DNA from: Paenibacillus melissococcoides
GTDB taxonomy: Bacteria > Bacillota > Bacilli > Paenibacillales > Paenibacillaceae
Direction: 5' to 3'
Length of the DNA: 64,000 nucleotides
Assembly: GCA_944800085.1 (NCBI GenBank)
Contig: CALYLO010000006.1
Span: 310,001-374,000, forward strand
The position numbers and the translations under genes are program-made. Each line of letters starts with the position of its first letter. The first letter of the stretch is position 1. The notes below the pieces were generated by a model, which saw only the letters and a program-made list of their open reading frames with translations, ran no database searches and was not told the origin of the DNA. Below, piece after piece: positions 8,246 through 17,800 of the stretch.

Positions 8246-9587
8246 TCACTCTAACTTCGTACTTTTGCAGTTCAAGTATGTAAATATCTAACTGTTGGCT
8301 AATCTGAACGACTTCATCATCGGTAAGTTTGCCTTTTTGATTAGCAATGTGGATTAATTTTTGTTTAAGTTCCTTGACTTTGGCTAACAGTGTAGCATGT
8401 AAATTATCTATTTTTGTTATGCCTTCTTTTTCATTGTCAATATCATTAACCTTAGAGAAGTACCATGCACTTTTTTGTAGATCTGATACTCCTTTTTGGA
8501 TGTCGCAAACTGTAATAAAATATTCTGCTCGATGATAATAATATTCAGCCAGTTGTGAAATCAGGTTAGGATTGTTATGGCTGATTTGTTGGGGGTCGAT
8601 AGGGTAAGAAAGAGTTTTTTCAGCTTCAAACAGTCGGCATTCTTGCAGATATATATCCATTAATTGATTCAAAACTGACAGAGCTAGACCCTGATCGCAA
8701 GTTTCTAATAGTGAGTTCAACTGGGATACCGCTACATCTGTCTTTCCCCTTTTCGCATTAAGCAATGCGTTCGTTAGCATAACATTTTCTTTGATGTAAG
8801 GGGCATCATATTTCGAGTAGAGATGATTGTAATATTCACTTTTTTCGTAATCCCCAATACGAAAGTATGCGCTTCTCAGTATACCAAGAGCGTGAGCGTA
8901 GTATTCATTATCAGGCTTAGCTTCCTGAATCACATGAAGGGCAAGCTCGATGCTTTTCGGATATAGAAATAAATTATATGCGTGAATACCCAGCTTGTAA
9001 TAGAACATGATGCGGTCTTCCGCGCTCAAAAAATCTGCATACATTACGATATGCTTGTAACTATCGTATGTATCCCGCATCCGAGTAAAGTCATCCCGTT
9101 CGATTAAGTATACCTGGAATAACCCCCTAGCCAAAAAAGGCATGATGCCGTGATCCCGAGAGTAGTCAACGATGACTTGATACAGGGCTAATTTAATCTC
9201 CTTATTTTCCACGTGGCCCACGAAGTCATAAAGCCTTTCCACCAAAGCGTGACTATCGTCGAGAGGGGGTTCTAAAACTTTTCTCCCTACTTTGGTAACC
9301 AGCTCGGCAGTACCCGAATGCTGAATCACGTCCTGCAACACGAAAAGGAGGGTGTCTGCTCTCTTTTCCACAGTAATGTGCAGTTCGACCAAAGTCTCTA
9401 ATGGTATCTGTAATGTGTCTACAAGCGGACGGATGGTCATATATTCCGGCCTTTTAACGTCCCCGTTTTCGATTTTTGATATCGTTCCTTTATGTAAGCC
9501 TGTCACTTCAGCTAATTGCGATAAAGTCATGTCCCTATTATGTCTGTAGCGTTGTATTAATTCCCCAATGGACAATACTTGTGCCAC
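8208..9587 (-). CDS. RRNPP-type HTH-TPR peptide receptor with C-terminal Spo0E-like segment
   Basis: The GTG start at 9587 is chosen because AAGGTG sits 8 bases upstream, giving 459 residues. An in-frame ATG at 9608 is the alternative. Residues ~5-60 are an XRE HTH (MTLSQLAEVTGLHKGTISKI) and ~80-395 are TPR-like helices (DYSRDHGIMP, YYKLGIHAYN) matching the broken paralog at 4100-5383. The last ~55 residues (KVKELKQKLIHIANQKGKL, then DDEVVQISQQLDIYILELQ) match the Spo0E-like pattern of two helices with an S-Q-x-L-D motif. That family dephosphorylates Spo0A~P. The fusion would let a peptide signal control sporulation and other Spo0A outputs. No propeptide gene follows it, unlike the paralog. 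Confidence 0.8.
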   Translation of the reverse strand: MAQVLSIGELIQRYRHNRDMTLSQLAEVTGLHKGTISKIENGDVKRPEYMTIRPLVDTLQIPLETLVELHITVEKRADTLLFVLQDVIQHSGTAELVTKVGRKVLEPPLDDSHALVERLYDFVGHVENKEIKLALYQVIVDYSRDHGIMPFLARGLFQVYLIERDDFTRMRDTYDSYKHIVMYADFLSAEDRIMFYYKLGIHAYNLFLYPKSIELALHVIQEAKPDNEYYAHALGILRSAYFRIGDYEKSEYYNHLYSKYDAPYIKENVMLTNALLNAKRGKTDVAVSQLNSLLETCDQGLALSVLNQLMDIYLQECRLFEAEKTLSYPIDPQQISHNNPNLISQLAEYYYHRAEYFITVCDIQKGVSDLQKSAWYFSKVNDIDNEKEGITKIDNLHATLLAKVKELKQKLIHIANQKGKLTDDEVVQISQQLDIYILELQKYEVRVNSRHRLSYNSTR

Positions 9588-9657
9588 CCTATACGCACCT
9601 TCTCCCATTTTTCAATGATTTACCACCTATATTTTACCATTTAAACGACCATGAATC

Positions 9658-9669
9658 AAACAATTGTTT
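9658..9669. promoter_or_regulatory. Palindromic candidate operator upstream of the intact receptor
   Basis: AAACAATTGTTT, a perfect 12-bp palindrome followed by ACATTTTATC. It occupies the same position as its counterpart at 5452-5463. TAAAAT on the minus strand further down is a candidate -10. Confidence 0.5.
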
Positions 9670-9713
9670 ACATTTTATCTATTAAAGACGAAATGTGGGC
9701 TTTCGGGTGTTTA

Positions 9714-10045
9714 ACGAAGTTCGTCGGCGACTTCATCGGTAGCGCCAACCTCATCGATGGCACGGTGAAGAGCGTGGAGACGGCTGTATGATCGACCGCC
9801 TCCGGCGATCTGTTGGTGAAACGCACGGAGCCTCTGTCGCAGAATTGGGTCACCGTCGTTATCCGCCCGGAGGGGTGTCACTCGCCGAAGCCAGCTCGCA
9901 TGTCGGAACGGGTGGACAAGGGCGTCTTTATTGGCCAGACCCAGGCATACGAAGTCCAGTACGAAGGACAGGCGCTGCAGGTTACGACCATAATCCGATT
10001 CTGGATAATGATTTTCGGGTTGGGGACTTCGTCTCGCTGGTCCAC
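9714..10045 (+). pseudogene. ABC transporter ATP-binding protein, C-terminal remnant
   Basis: Three frames together read TKFVGDFIGSANLIDGTVKS, then DLLVKRTEPLSQNWVTVVIRPEG, then NPILDNDFRVGDFVSLV. This is the C-terminal regulatory (TOBE) part of a spermidine/iron-type importer ATPase (PotA/FbpC-like). The nucleotide-binding domain is missing and at least two frameshifts are present. High GC contrasts with the AT-rich receptor promoter that abuts it, marking a junction near 9690-9714. Confidence 0.6.
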
Positions 10046-10176
10046 ATTCTTTTGACTGCACAGAACAGGATTCGATCTGGAATGAATTTAGCATTAAGGG
10101 ATCCGGTGGCTCCCGGGGTTAGATGCTGGTAGATTAGCAGATTGGCTTCTTCGAGCAATTGCTCCATCTCGATTTA

Positions 10177-10215
10177 AGCTTGTAGCGGCAATGTTTTCCA
10201 GCTACAGGCTTTTTC
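10177..10215 (+). terminator. Rho-independent terminator
   Basis: Stem AGCTTGTAGC/GCTACAGGCT followed by TTTTT. It is closely related in sequence to the nrdJ terminator at 990-1028. Confidence 0.7.
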
Positions 10216-10423
10216 ATGTTTCGAGTGAGAGGATCAAGCAAAAAGAGATGGACAACGACTTCCCAATGTGAATATATCTAATTCCTCGCTTCTTCATCAG
10301 CCGCTTTTTCGAGTGATCCAGATCTCTCCATGTCCGGCTTATCCCATCAAGGCATTCATCTAAATGATAGCGCCTATATAACTCCTCTTTAGTCAACTCG
10401 ATTGCATGTTTCATTACACGACA

Positions 10424-10491
10424 AAGGTCAAAATTTTACCCACACAAGGTCATAATCCATCCTTTGTTCTCCCTTGTCTGCCGCTTATGAT
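10424..10491 (+). promoter_or_regulatory. Promoter of the glycan transporter operon with AAGGTCA direct repeats
   Basis: Two AAGGTCA repeats (10424-10430 and 10446-10452) are 22 bp apart, and a TATGAT -10 lies at 10486-10491. The same arrangement with identical spacing occurs before the GH112 gene (32237-32304), with many matching bases between the elements. Tandem half-sites two helical turns apart near a -35 are typical AraC-type activator sites, so the YesN-like regulator at 29744 is the likely binder (inferred). Confidence 0.65.
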
Positions 10492-10994
10492 GAAGTCAAC
10501 AAATTATTAAGCTGAGGTGACATCCTAAGTGGAAGAGACAAAATCAAGTTATCAGCTCCCAAAGCAACAGGCGGAGCGCGTAGTGAAGAAATTTTGGTCG
10601 CCACGGAGAAAGGAAGCATTGGTTGGCTGGCTGTTTTTAATGCCGGAAATTGTGGGCATGTTGATGCTTAATGTATTTGCCCTTGGGTTTTCGTTGTATT
10701 TAAGTTTTACAGATTGGGATTTATTGTCTGGGGTATCAGGGATTAAATTTGCCGGTTTGCAAAACTACATTCATTTATTTCAAGACCCGACGATATGGAA
10801 GGCATTATACAACAACTTGGTGTATACGGTGTTAACCGTGCCATTGCCGATTGCGATTGCGCTTGTGCTAGCGGTTGTTATTCATAGTAAAGTCTACTTT
10901 AAAGATTACTTTAAAGTCGTATTCTTCATCCCTTACATTTCCTCGATTATCGCTGTGGCAGCCGTGTGGAGCATTTTATTCCACCCTTCGCTAG

Positions 10995-11824
10995 GGCGTG
11001 TATGCAAACCTTAAGCCAACCAGATCATGGAAGAGGCCAGCTTTAAGAAGGCAACAAAAGTACAGGCCAATTTATCGTACCGAGTTGCCAGCCGACGATT
11101 ATGTTTGAGTTTGTTGAACAGGCATTCGACCAGATGACGCTCTTTATACAACCACCAGTCGGTTGTACGTTGGATCGTGCGATTCTTCTTACTGGGAATG
11201 ACGGAATGGGCCAGTTTCTCTTCCAAAAGCGCAATGATTTTATCGGTATCGTATCCGCGATCCGCCAAAACATGTTTACCTTGTATGTCTTGGGTTTGCA
11301 GGATCTCATAACCCGTTACACAATCATTGATGTTGCCTGCGGTTACTTCGAAGCGTAGCGGATTGCCAAGGCCGTCTACAACGGCATGAATCTTGCTGGT
11401 TAAGCCTCCGCGTGATCGTCCGATGGCTTGGAATTGCTGCCCCCTTTTGCCCCCGCGCCGTGTTGGTGAACACGAACGATGGAAGCATCGAGCATAACAC
11501 TTTCGTCATCGGGATTGGCAGCCAGAACCTCTAGCATTCGATCAAAGATGCCTGCTTTCTCCCAGCGGCGGAAACGACTGTAGACACTGCTCCAGGAGCC
11601 ATAATGCTCTGGCAAGTCTCGCCAAGGCGCACCAGAACGAATCACCCAAAGCATGGCATTGAACATTTTTCGGTTATCGATTGCCGGACGTCCACCCTGT
11701 GGTTTCCGTTCCGGTGGCAAGAGGTCTTTGAGTCGTTCCCATTGGTCATCTCGTATCTCATATCGTCTTCTCATAGGATAAGTTTACCAGATATTTGGCT
11801 ATTTCGATAGTTTGCGTACACGCC
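10995..11824 (-). mobile_element. IS5-family (IS427-like) insertion sequence
   Basis: 830 bp, with terminal repeats GGCGTGTATGCAAA and TTTGCGTACACGCC (one mismatch). It is flanked by a direct CTAG duplication at 10991-10994 and 11825-11828. The transposase is on the minus strand. The clean duplication indicates a recent simple insertion into the permease gene. Confidence 0.9.
11011..11774 (-). CDS. IS5-family transposase, two overlapping frames
   Basis: The first frame (11774 down to 11400, 124 residues) holds the N-terminal domain (YEIRDDQWERLKDLLP, GGRPAIDNRKMFNAMLWV) and the first catalytic Asp in SVMLDASIV. The second frame resumes near 11445 with QAIGRSRGGLTSKIH, contains ADRGYD (second Asp) and the RHLVECLFNKLKHNRR (Glu) signature, and ends at 11011. 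The switch lies at an AAAAGGGGGC run, typical of the -1 programmed frameshift of this group, so the gene is probably functional rather than broken. Confidence 0.85.
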
Positions 11825-12327
11825 CTAGGCCCTATCAATCAATTTCTAATGGATCTGGGTGTATCGAATCCCCCGAAATGGCTCGTTGATCCGAAAACAT
11901 CACTCATCTCGGTCGCCATTATTAGTGCGTGGGCAGGGCTCGGTTATACGATTATTATTTACATGGCGGGACTGTCCAATATTTCCGAAGAATTGTACGA
12001 AGCGGCAGAAATTGATGGGGCGACGGGGATGAAGAAGTTTTTCAATATCACGGTCCCGATGCTCCGGCCAACGACGTTTTTCTTGCTTATTACGATGCTA
12101 ATCGGTTCATTTAAAGTGTTCGATATTATTTCGTACTTGACCGAAGGCGGCCCTGATAATTCATCAACGGTAATTGTATTCCGCATCTATCAAGAAGGTT
12201 TTGTCAACTACAATATGGGCTATGCATCTGCAATATCCTGGCTGTTATTTGCGATTATCGGTCTGATTACAGCGGCAACGTGGAAGATGCGTCAAGAAGA
12301 ATCATTTTAATAGAAAGGGAGAGTAGG

Positions 12328-13164
12328 ATGCTAACCTTACGTAATAAGATTTCTAAAATTACCGCTACCGTGTTAATGGGGATATTGTCCATTTTTTTTA
12401 TCTTTCCGTTATTATGGATGGTTTCGTCGGCATTCAAATTTGAAAAAGACGTGATGCGCTTTCCGATTGAATGGATTCCATCTTCCATCAACGTTGTCAA
12501 TAACTTTAAGGCCGTATGGATGGAAAGGGTACCGTTTGGTCAAATTTATATGAACTCGCTGAAAGTGGCGATTATCGTTACTTTACTTTCGCTGCTTATA
12601 TCAACGATGGCAGCCTATTCATTTACGAAGCTAAAATTTCGCGGTCGAAACCTCGTATTTGCCATGCTGCTGGCAATGATGATTATTCCTGATCAAGCGA
12701 CGCTCATTCCTCGCTTCATGCTTATTCGCTGGCTGGGATTATACGACACCCATGCTGCACTAATTTTGATGGGTATGTTTTCGATTTATTTTACATTCTT
12801 GTTGCGTCAATTTATGGCCGGTGTGAGTGATGAAATTTTGGAAGCGGCTAGAATTGACGGTGCAGGGCATCTGCGTACCTTCACTTCGATTATGCTTCCG
12901 CTCTGTCGTCCTGTGATAGCGACGGTGGCGATTATTAAGTTCATCTGGTCGTGGAATGATTATCAAAATCCGTTAATCTTCTTGCAATCGAAATCATTGT
13001 ATACCGTTCCGCTAGGGATGACATTGTTTAGGGATGATTACACGACCAACGATGCGATTATGATGATGGCGGCATTGTCAGCGATTATTCCTCTGCTGAT
13101 TGTGTTTATTGTTTTGCAGAAACAAGTGATTAGCGGGATTGCCCTTGGTGGCGTGAAAGGGTAA
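12328..13164 (+). CDS. CUT1 sugar ABC transporter permease (MalG type)
   Basis: 278 residues from ATG 12328, with GGGAGAG upstream, 17 bp after the first permease. There are six predicted membrane helices starting ATVLMGILSIFFIFPLLW. The EAA loop reads LEAARIDGAGHLRTFTSIMLP, and the protein ends GIALGGVKG, the usual C-terminus of MalG-type permeases. It pairs with the interrupted permease. No ATPase is encoded nearby, so a shared MsmX-type ATPase elsewhere is expected. Confidence 0.93.
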   Translation: MLTLRNKISKITATVLMGILSIFFIFPLLWMVSSAFKFEKDVMRFPIEWIPSSINVVNNFKAVWMERVPFGQIYMNSLKVAIIVTLLSLLISTMAAYSFTKLKFRGRNLVFAMLLAMMIIPDQATLIPRFMLIRWLGLYDTHAALILMGMFSIYFTFLLRQFMAGVSDEILEAARIDGAGHLRTFTSIMLPLCRPVIATVAIIKFIWSWNDYQNPLIFLQSKSLYTVPLGMTLFRDDYTTNDAIMMMAALSAIIPLLIVFIVLQKQVISGIALGGVKG

Positions 13165-13282
13165 GCAATACGGACTCATGATAAATCCGTAGACATCTTT
13201 AGCGTCTTCTAATAGGTCAAAATCGTTATCGCACAAGCACAAAATTATACACGCAAGCAAGTTGCAAACGTTATATACTTGC

Positions 13283-13296
13283 TGTAAGCGCTAACA
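13283..13296. promoter_or_regulatory. cre site (CcpA catabolite control)
   Basis: TGTAAGCGCTAACA differs by one base from the well-known amyO cre (TGTAAGCGTTAACA). It lies 50 bp before the solute-binding-protein start. Carbon catabolite repression of the glycan locus is inferred. Confidence 0.7.
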
Positions 13297-13345
13297 AGGG
13301 ATTAATTAAAACAATACGATAATTAATTTTAGGAGGAAGCTGCAC

Positions 13346-14728
13346 ATGGCAAGTAAAAGAAAACGCTATTTTCTTATTTCCACATGCATACTGCTGGCAT
13401 TCATGATGTTTACAAGCGCTTGTGGAAACAAAGCTGCTGACGAATCGGAACAATCGAACGGTACTGCAGGTACGGGGGCGAAGGAAGTGACGCTCAAGTA
13501 CTATAACTGGGATAATGAGGCCCAAGAAGGGGCTACAGACGCAATGCTGCGTGAGTTTGAAGCAGCCAACCCTGGTATTAAAGTTGAACATGTCGTCCTC
13601 GTTCCGGGTAATTCATTAGAAATGTTGAAGAAATTAGACTTTCTTATTTCGTCAGGAGATGAAGTTGACGTCGTTCAATTACCAAGTTCATCAGCGGTCG
13701 TTGAAAGAGCGGTTCGCAGCGCATTTATGCCACTCAATGAATTCTATGATAAAGAAGGTTTGAAAGCGGAAGATGAGTATTATGTAAATCCGCAAGTAGA
13801 CGGCAACTATTACGGGATGCAATATACATCAGGTTATACCTATGTAATGCTCAATAAGGATGCGTTGGATGAAGCGGGACTGCCTGTTCCTAAATTCGGC
13901 TGGACATGGGATGACTATCGTGACTATGCGAAGAAGCTCACAAAAGGCGAAGGCGTAGATAAACGATACGGAACATACTTCCATACATGGGAGTTGTATA
14001 TGAATGCGCCAGCGCAAACGGTAATGAAAGATCCGTTCCGCTACGACGATGGCAGCACAATTCTGTCTGACCCAACCTATCCGTACTTTTTCCAACTGCG
14101 CAAAGACATGGAGAGTGTTGATAAGTCAGCGAAAACGTACGCGGATGTATTAGCGGCTAAGCTTAACTATCGCAGTGAATTTTTCGGCGGGAGTGCTGCG
14201 ATGATCATGTCAGGCAGCTTCACGATTCCTGATCCAGGTAATCTTGAGCAGTACCCGCATGATTTTGTGACTGCTTTCGCGCCAGTTCCTTTGCCTCCAC
14301 AGAATGCTTTGCCTAAAGAATATGAGGGCGGTAAATACTTTGTTGGCGGTTCACAATTAGCAATGGGTGCAACAACGAAGCACAAGGAAGAAGCATATAA
14401 GCTGATGCGCTTTATGTCTACAGCAGATTCAATGAATAGACAAGAGTTTTCCGGTTGGAAGAAAGCAGATCAAACAGCACTTTTGGAGCGTATGATCGGT
14501 AAAAACACGGACAAGTACGATGTAGAGTCGTTAAAGTACACGCTGTTTGGCGACGATATTAAGTATTTGGATGCTTCCAAGGTGCTTACCATTTCGAGTG
14601 CTGATTTAACAAAAGTTATCGCCGATGGCTTCAGCAAATTTATGCTTAGCAACGAGCCAATTGACAAAGTACAAGCATGGATGGTTGAAGAAGCAACGAA
14701 GATTATTAATGAGAAAGAGAACAAGTAA
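13346..14728 (+). CDS. Extracellular sugar-binding lipoprotein (CUT1)
   Basis: 460 residues, with AGGAGG 8 bases before the ATG. A lipoprotein signal ends at the lipobox FTSAC (Cys ~27) and is followed by an acidic/Ser linker. A family 1 solute-binding fold is indicated by KYYNWDNEAQEG..MLREFEAANPGIKVEHV near the N-terminus and AMGATTKHKEEAYKLMRFMST near the C-terminus. It is the substrate receptor for the adjacent permeases. An AT-rich dyad and the cre site precede it, and the PL8 lyase follows after a 139-bp gap. Confidence 0.93.
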   Translation: MASKRKRYFLISTCILLAFMMFTSACGNKAADESEQSNGTAGTGAKEVTLKYYNWDNEAQEGATDAMLREFEAANPGIKVEHVVLVPGNSLEMLKKLDFLISSGDEVDVVQLPSSSAVVERAVRSAFMPLNEFYDKEGLKAEDEYYVNPQVDGNYYGMQYTSGYTYVMLNKDALDEAGLPVPKFGWTWDDYRDYAKKLTKGEGVDKRYGTYFHTWELYMNAPAQTVMKDPFRYDDGSTILSDPTYPYFFQLRKDMESVDKSAKTYADVLAAKLNYRSEFFGGSAAMIMSGSFTIPDPGNLEQYPHDFVTAFAPVPLPPQNALPKEYEGGKYFVGGSQLAMGATTKHKEEAYKLMRFMSTADSMNRQEFSGWKKADQTALLERMIGKNTDKYDVESLKYTLFGDDIKYLDASKVLTISSADLTKVIADGFSKFMLSNEPIDKVQAWMVEEATKIINEKENK

Positions 14729-14867
14729 CGATTAGTAAGTAACATAATAAATAGCAATCCGATGAAACAGGGCGTCTCTATATTCCATGCTATATAAAGT
14801 GTAAATAGTGGGAAGAGGGGCGCCTTTGCAGTAAGGTGCTCAGGGATGGAGGGAGGAGTGATGAAAA

Positions 14868-17800
14868 ATGAAAAGGATACTAAGTTTGTTACTAATAGTT
14901 ACGATAGCAGTCACGTTGTTGCCTGTTGGCACAGGTGTGGCGATGTCATCGGATGCTGATAATTTCGTACCGAATGGTGATTTCGAAATGACAGCGGCGC
15001 CGAGCGGTACTTGGATTCAATATACGGATACGAATCCTGTACCTGTTCATTGGGACACGTGGATTCCAGCAGGTTCTGGCAAGCCAACTAAAAAAACAGT
15101 AAATGTAACGGTTGACACCTCTACTTATTATAGTGGTCGGCAATCGATGCTGATTGATGCTTCCCGCACAAGTCGGGTATCTATTCATGCAAAGGCACCT
15201 GTTGAATCAGGTAAATCGTACCGCTTGCAAGTGTGGTATAAAACCGAAAATATTGCAGGTGGCAGCGGCGCTTATTTTCGCACTTCTGTGCTGAATGCTG
15301 CTAACACAAAGTTAATCGATGGACCTGCTTCAACTAAGGTGTATGGTACGAACGATTGGAGAATGCAGCAAGTCTTTATAACGGTGCCAGCGGGGGGTGC
15401 CAAATTTTTTGTCGAGTTGTTTTTGGAAAATTGCACCGGCAAAGTATGGTTTGATAACATTCGGCTGGAGGAGTATGACGGCATAACGATGTTGACGCTT
15501 GAACCGGCGGCAATGACGATGACGGTTGGGGAGACGAAGCCGCTTACATTAACCCGCACTCCAAGTGAGCTATTACCTCCCAACGTAATATGGAGCACTA
15601 GCGATGAGAATGTAGCTACTGTTGATAACGACGGTAATGTAACCGCAGTTGCTGCGGGTGCAGCAACAGTTACTGTTGCAACAGAGGACCAGTTGATAAA
15701 GGCACAAAGTAATATTGGTGTACAATCCGCAGAAACTGCAGCGGCCTATAACCAATTGCGTGAACGCTGGAAGCAGAAGTTAGTTGGAGCTCCGGACGCT
15801 GCCCTCGCTGCTGACCCCGTTATTCAGGCACTAGTAACTGAGATGGATAATCGTGTATCCAATGCCGCTAAGACGGGTTATCTCGATACACTTCGCGCTG
15901 ATGATGGCAGCCGCACATACTTATGGTCAGATCTTGTCGATAACGCCGATACGAAGGAGCAGCATGCCAACAATATAGTGAGTGAGTTTACCCGTATTAA
16001 AACGTTGGCAACCGCTTACAACACCGAATCCTCCCGTTTCTATCACAATAAAGAGTTGCGGGATGCAATTATAGGCGCTCTGGATTGGATGTACGCCAAG
16101 CGCTATAACGAGCGTTTATCTTACGGCAGCGCCAGCAGTTGGTGGGGATTTGAAATCGGTGCGCCGCAGATGTTAAATGATTGTTTGGTTCTTATGTATG
16201 ATGCGTTGAACGATCAGCAAATAGACAATTTTATGCGGACAATTGATAAATATTGTCCTAACCCAACAAAGCGGGTGCAAAATAGCTCCGTTATCGAGAC
16301 GGGCGGCAATTTGCTGGACAAAGCGCTTGTCGTCACTTTGCGCGGCGTAATTGGCAAAAATAGCGCTAAAATTACGCAAGGACGGGATTCGATTGGTTCA
16401 GAATTTAACTATGTCACGAATGGCGATGGTGTATATGAAGATGGTTCACTGGTGCAGCATTCGAATATCGCTTACACTGCTGGCTATGGCGCAGTTTGGC
16501 TCAGCCGCACGGCGGACATCACGTATTTGCTCAACACTTCACCATGGCCTGTGACTGACCCGCGTGTGGCTAACATTTATAAGTGGGTAAGTGATGCATT
16601 CGAACCGGTTATTTACAAAGGGCTGTACATGGATATGGTGAACGGCCGGGGGATTTCGAGAGACGGATCGGGTACGGCTCGCGGCACGATTGTAGCGTTA
16701 GCCATGTTAGCCGAGGGCGCGCCGCCAGAAATAAGCGCGAATATTCGCAGTATGGTAAAGGAATGGGTAAGCAAGGATACCACCTTTGATGATTACTATA
16801 AAGGCTTGCCGATTTATAGCGTGATCTTGCTGAAGCAAGTGATGAACGATGACAGCGTTGCAGCGCGCGGCGAGTTAACGCGCAGTTATATGTTCAACGG
16901 TATGGCTCGTGTTGCCCATCATCGTCCGAACTACGCTTTGGGTCTAAGTATGTTCTCCGACCGCATCTCTGCCTTTGAAATGGGCAACAAAGAAAATTTA
17001 AAAGGTTGGGATACCGGTCTTGGCATGACCTATATCTATAACGAAGACTTATTGCAATATCGCGATGGATTTTGGGCAACGGTGAATAGTTTCCGCTTGC
17101 CAGGCACGACGACAGACGGATCTGGAGAAGGAAAGATGCCGGGCGAATGGGCGTACTATTACAATACGAAAAGTCATGTTGGCGGTGCAACACTAGATCA
17201 TTTGTATAGCGCAAGCGGCATGGATTTCTCATTAACGAAAGTAACGGGCAGTAATTTAAGCGGCAAGAAATCATGGTTTATGTTCGATGATGAAATTGTT
17301 GCCCTCGGTACAGATATTCGTAAAACATCTGCCGCCACAAAAACGGTAGAAACGATTGTTGATAATCGCAAGTTGAATAGCAACGGTGATAACGTATTTT
17401 TGATTAACGGTGAACCGGTGCCTGCAGCATTGGATTACGCAGCGGAGATTAAGGATGTAAACTGGGCGCACCTGGCAGGCAATCGTGCAGGCTCTGGTGC
17501 AGATATGGGCTATTACTTCCCGACTGCGCCTACATTGCATGTCGTACGCGAGGCGAGAACAGGCTCTTGGTATGACATTAACCACGGTCAATCGAAAGAG
17601 AAGCTGACGCGCAACTATGCTAGCATCGCCTTTGAACATGGGAATAATCCACTAGAAGCTAGTTACGAATATGTGTTGCTTCCGGGGAAGACAGCAGCAC
17701 AAACACAAGCTTATAGTGAACAAGCAGCAGTAGAAGTGCTGAGCAACACATCAACAGTACAGGCTGTTAGCCACAAGCAGCTTGGCATCACCGCGGCGAA

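Larger units (their letters stand above)
10529..12310 (+). pseudogene. CUT1 sugar ABC transporter permease (MalF/UgpA type), split by IS5 element
   Basis: The start GTG 10529 has AGGTG upstream. The 5' part carries a first transmembrane helix (GWLFLMPEIVGMLMLNVFAL) and ends at HPSL. The 3' part resumes GPINQFLMDLG and contains the EAA loop (YEAAEIDGATGMKKFFNITVP) and the last helices. Removing the IS and one CTAG copy restores an intact frame of about 310 residues. It forms a pair with the permease at 12328 and the binding protein at 13346, presumably importing oligosaccharides made by the PL8 lyase. As assembled, the transporter should be inactive. Confidence 0.9.

Noticed and set aside
10214..10414. 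66-codon minus-strand frame (KHAIELTKEELYRRYHLDECLDG)
   Set aside because: No ribosome site, overlaps a terminator at its 3' end, and I recognise no family. Composition is plausible, but support is too weak for a feature.
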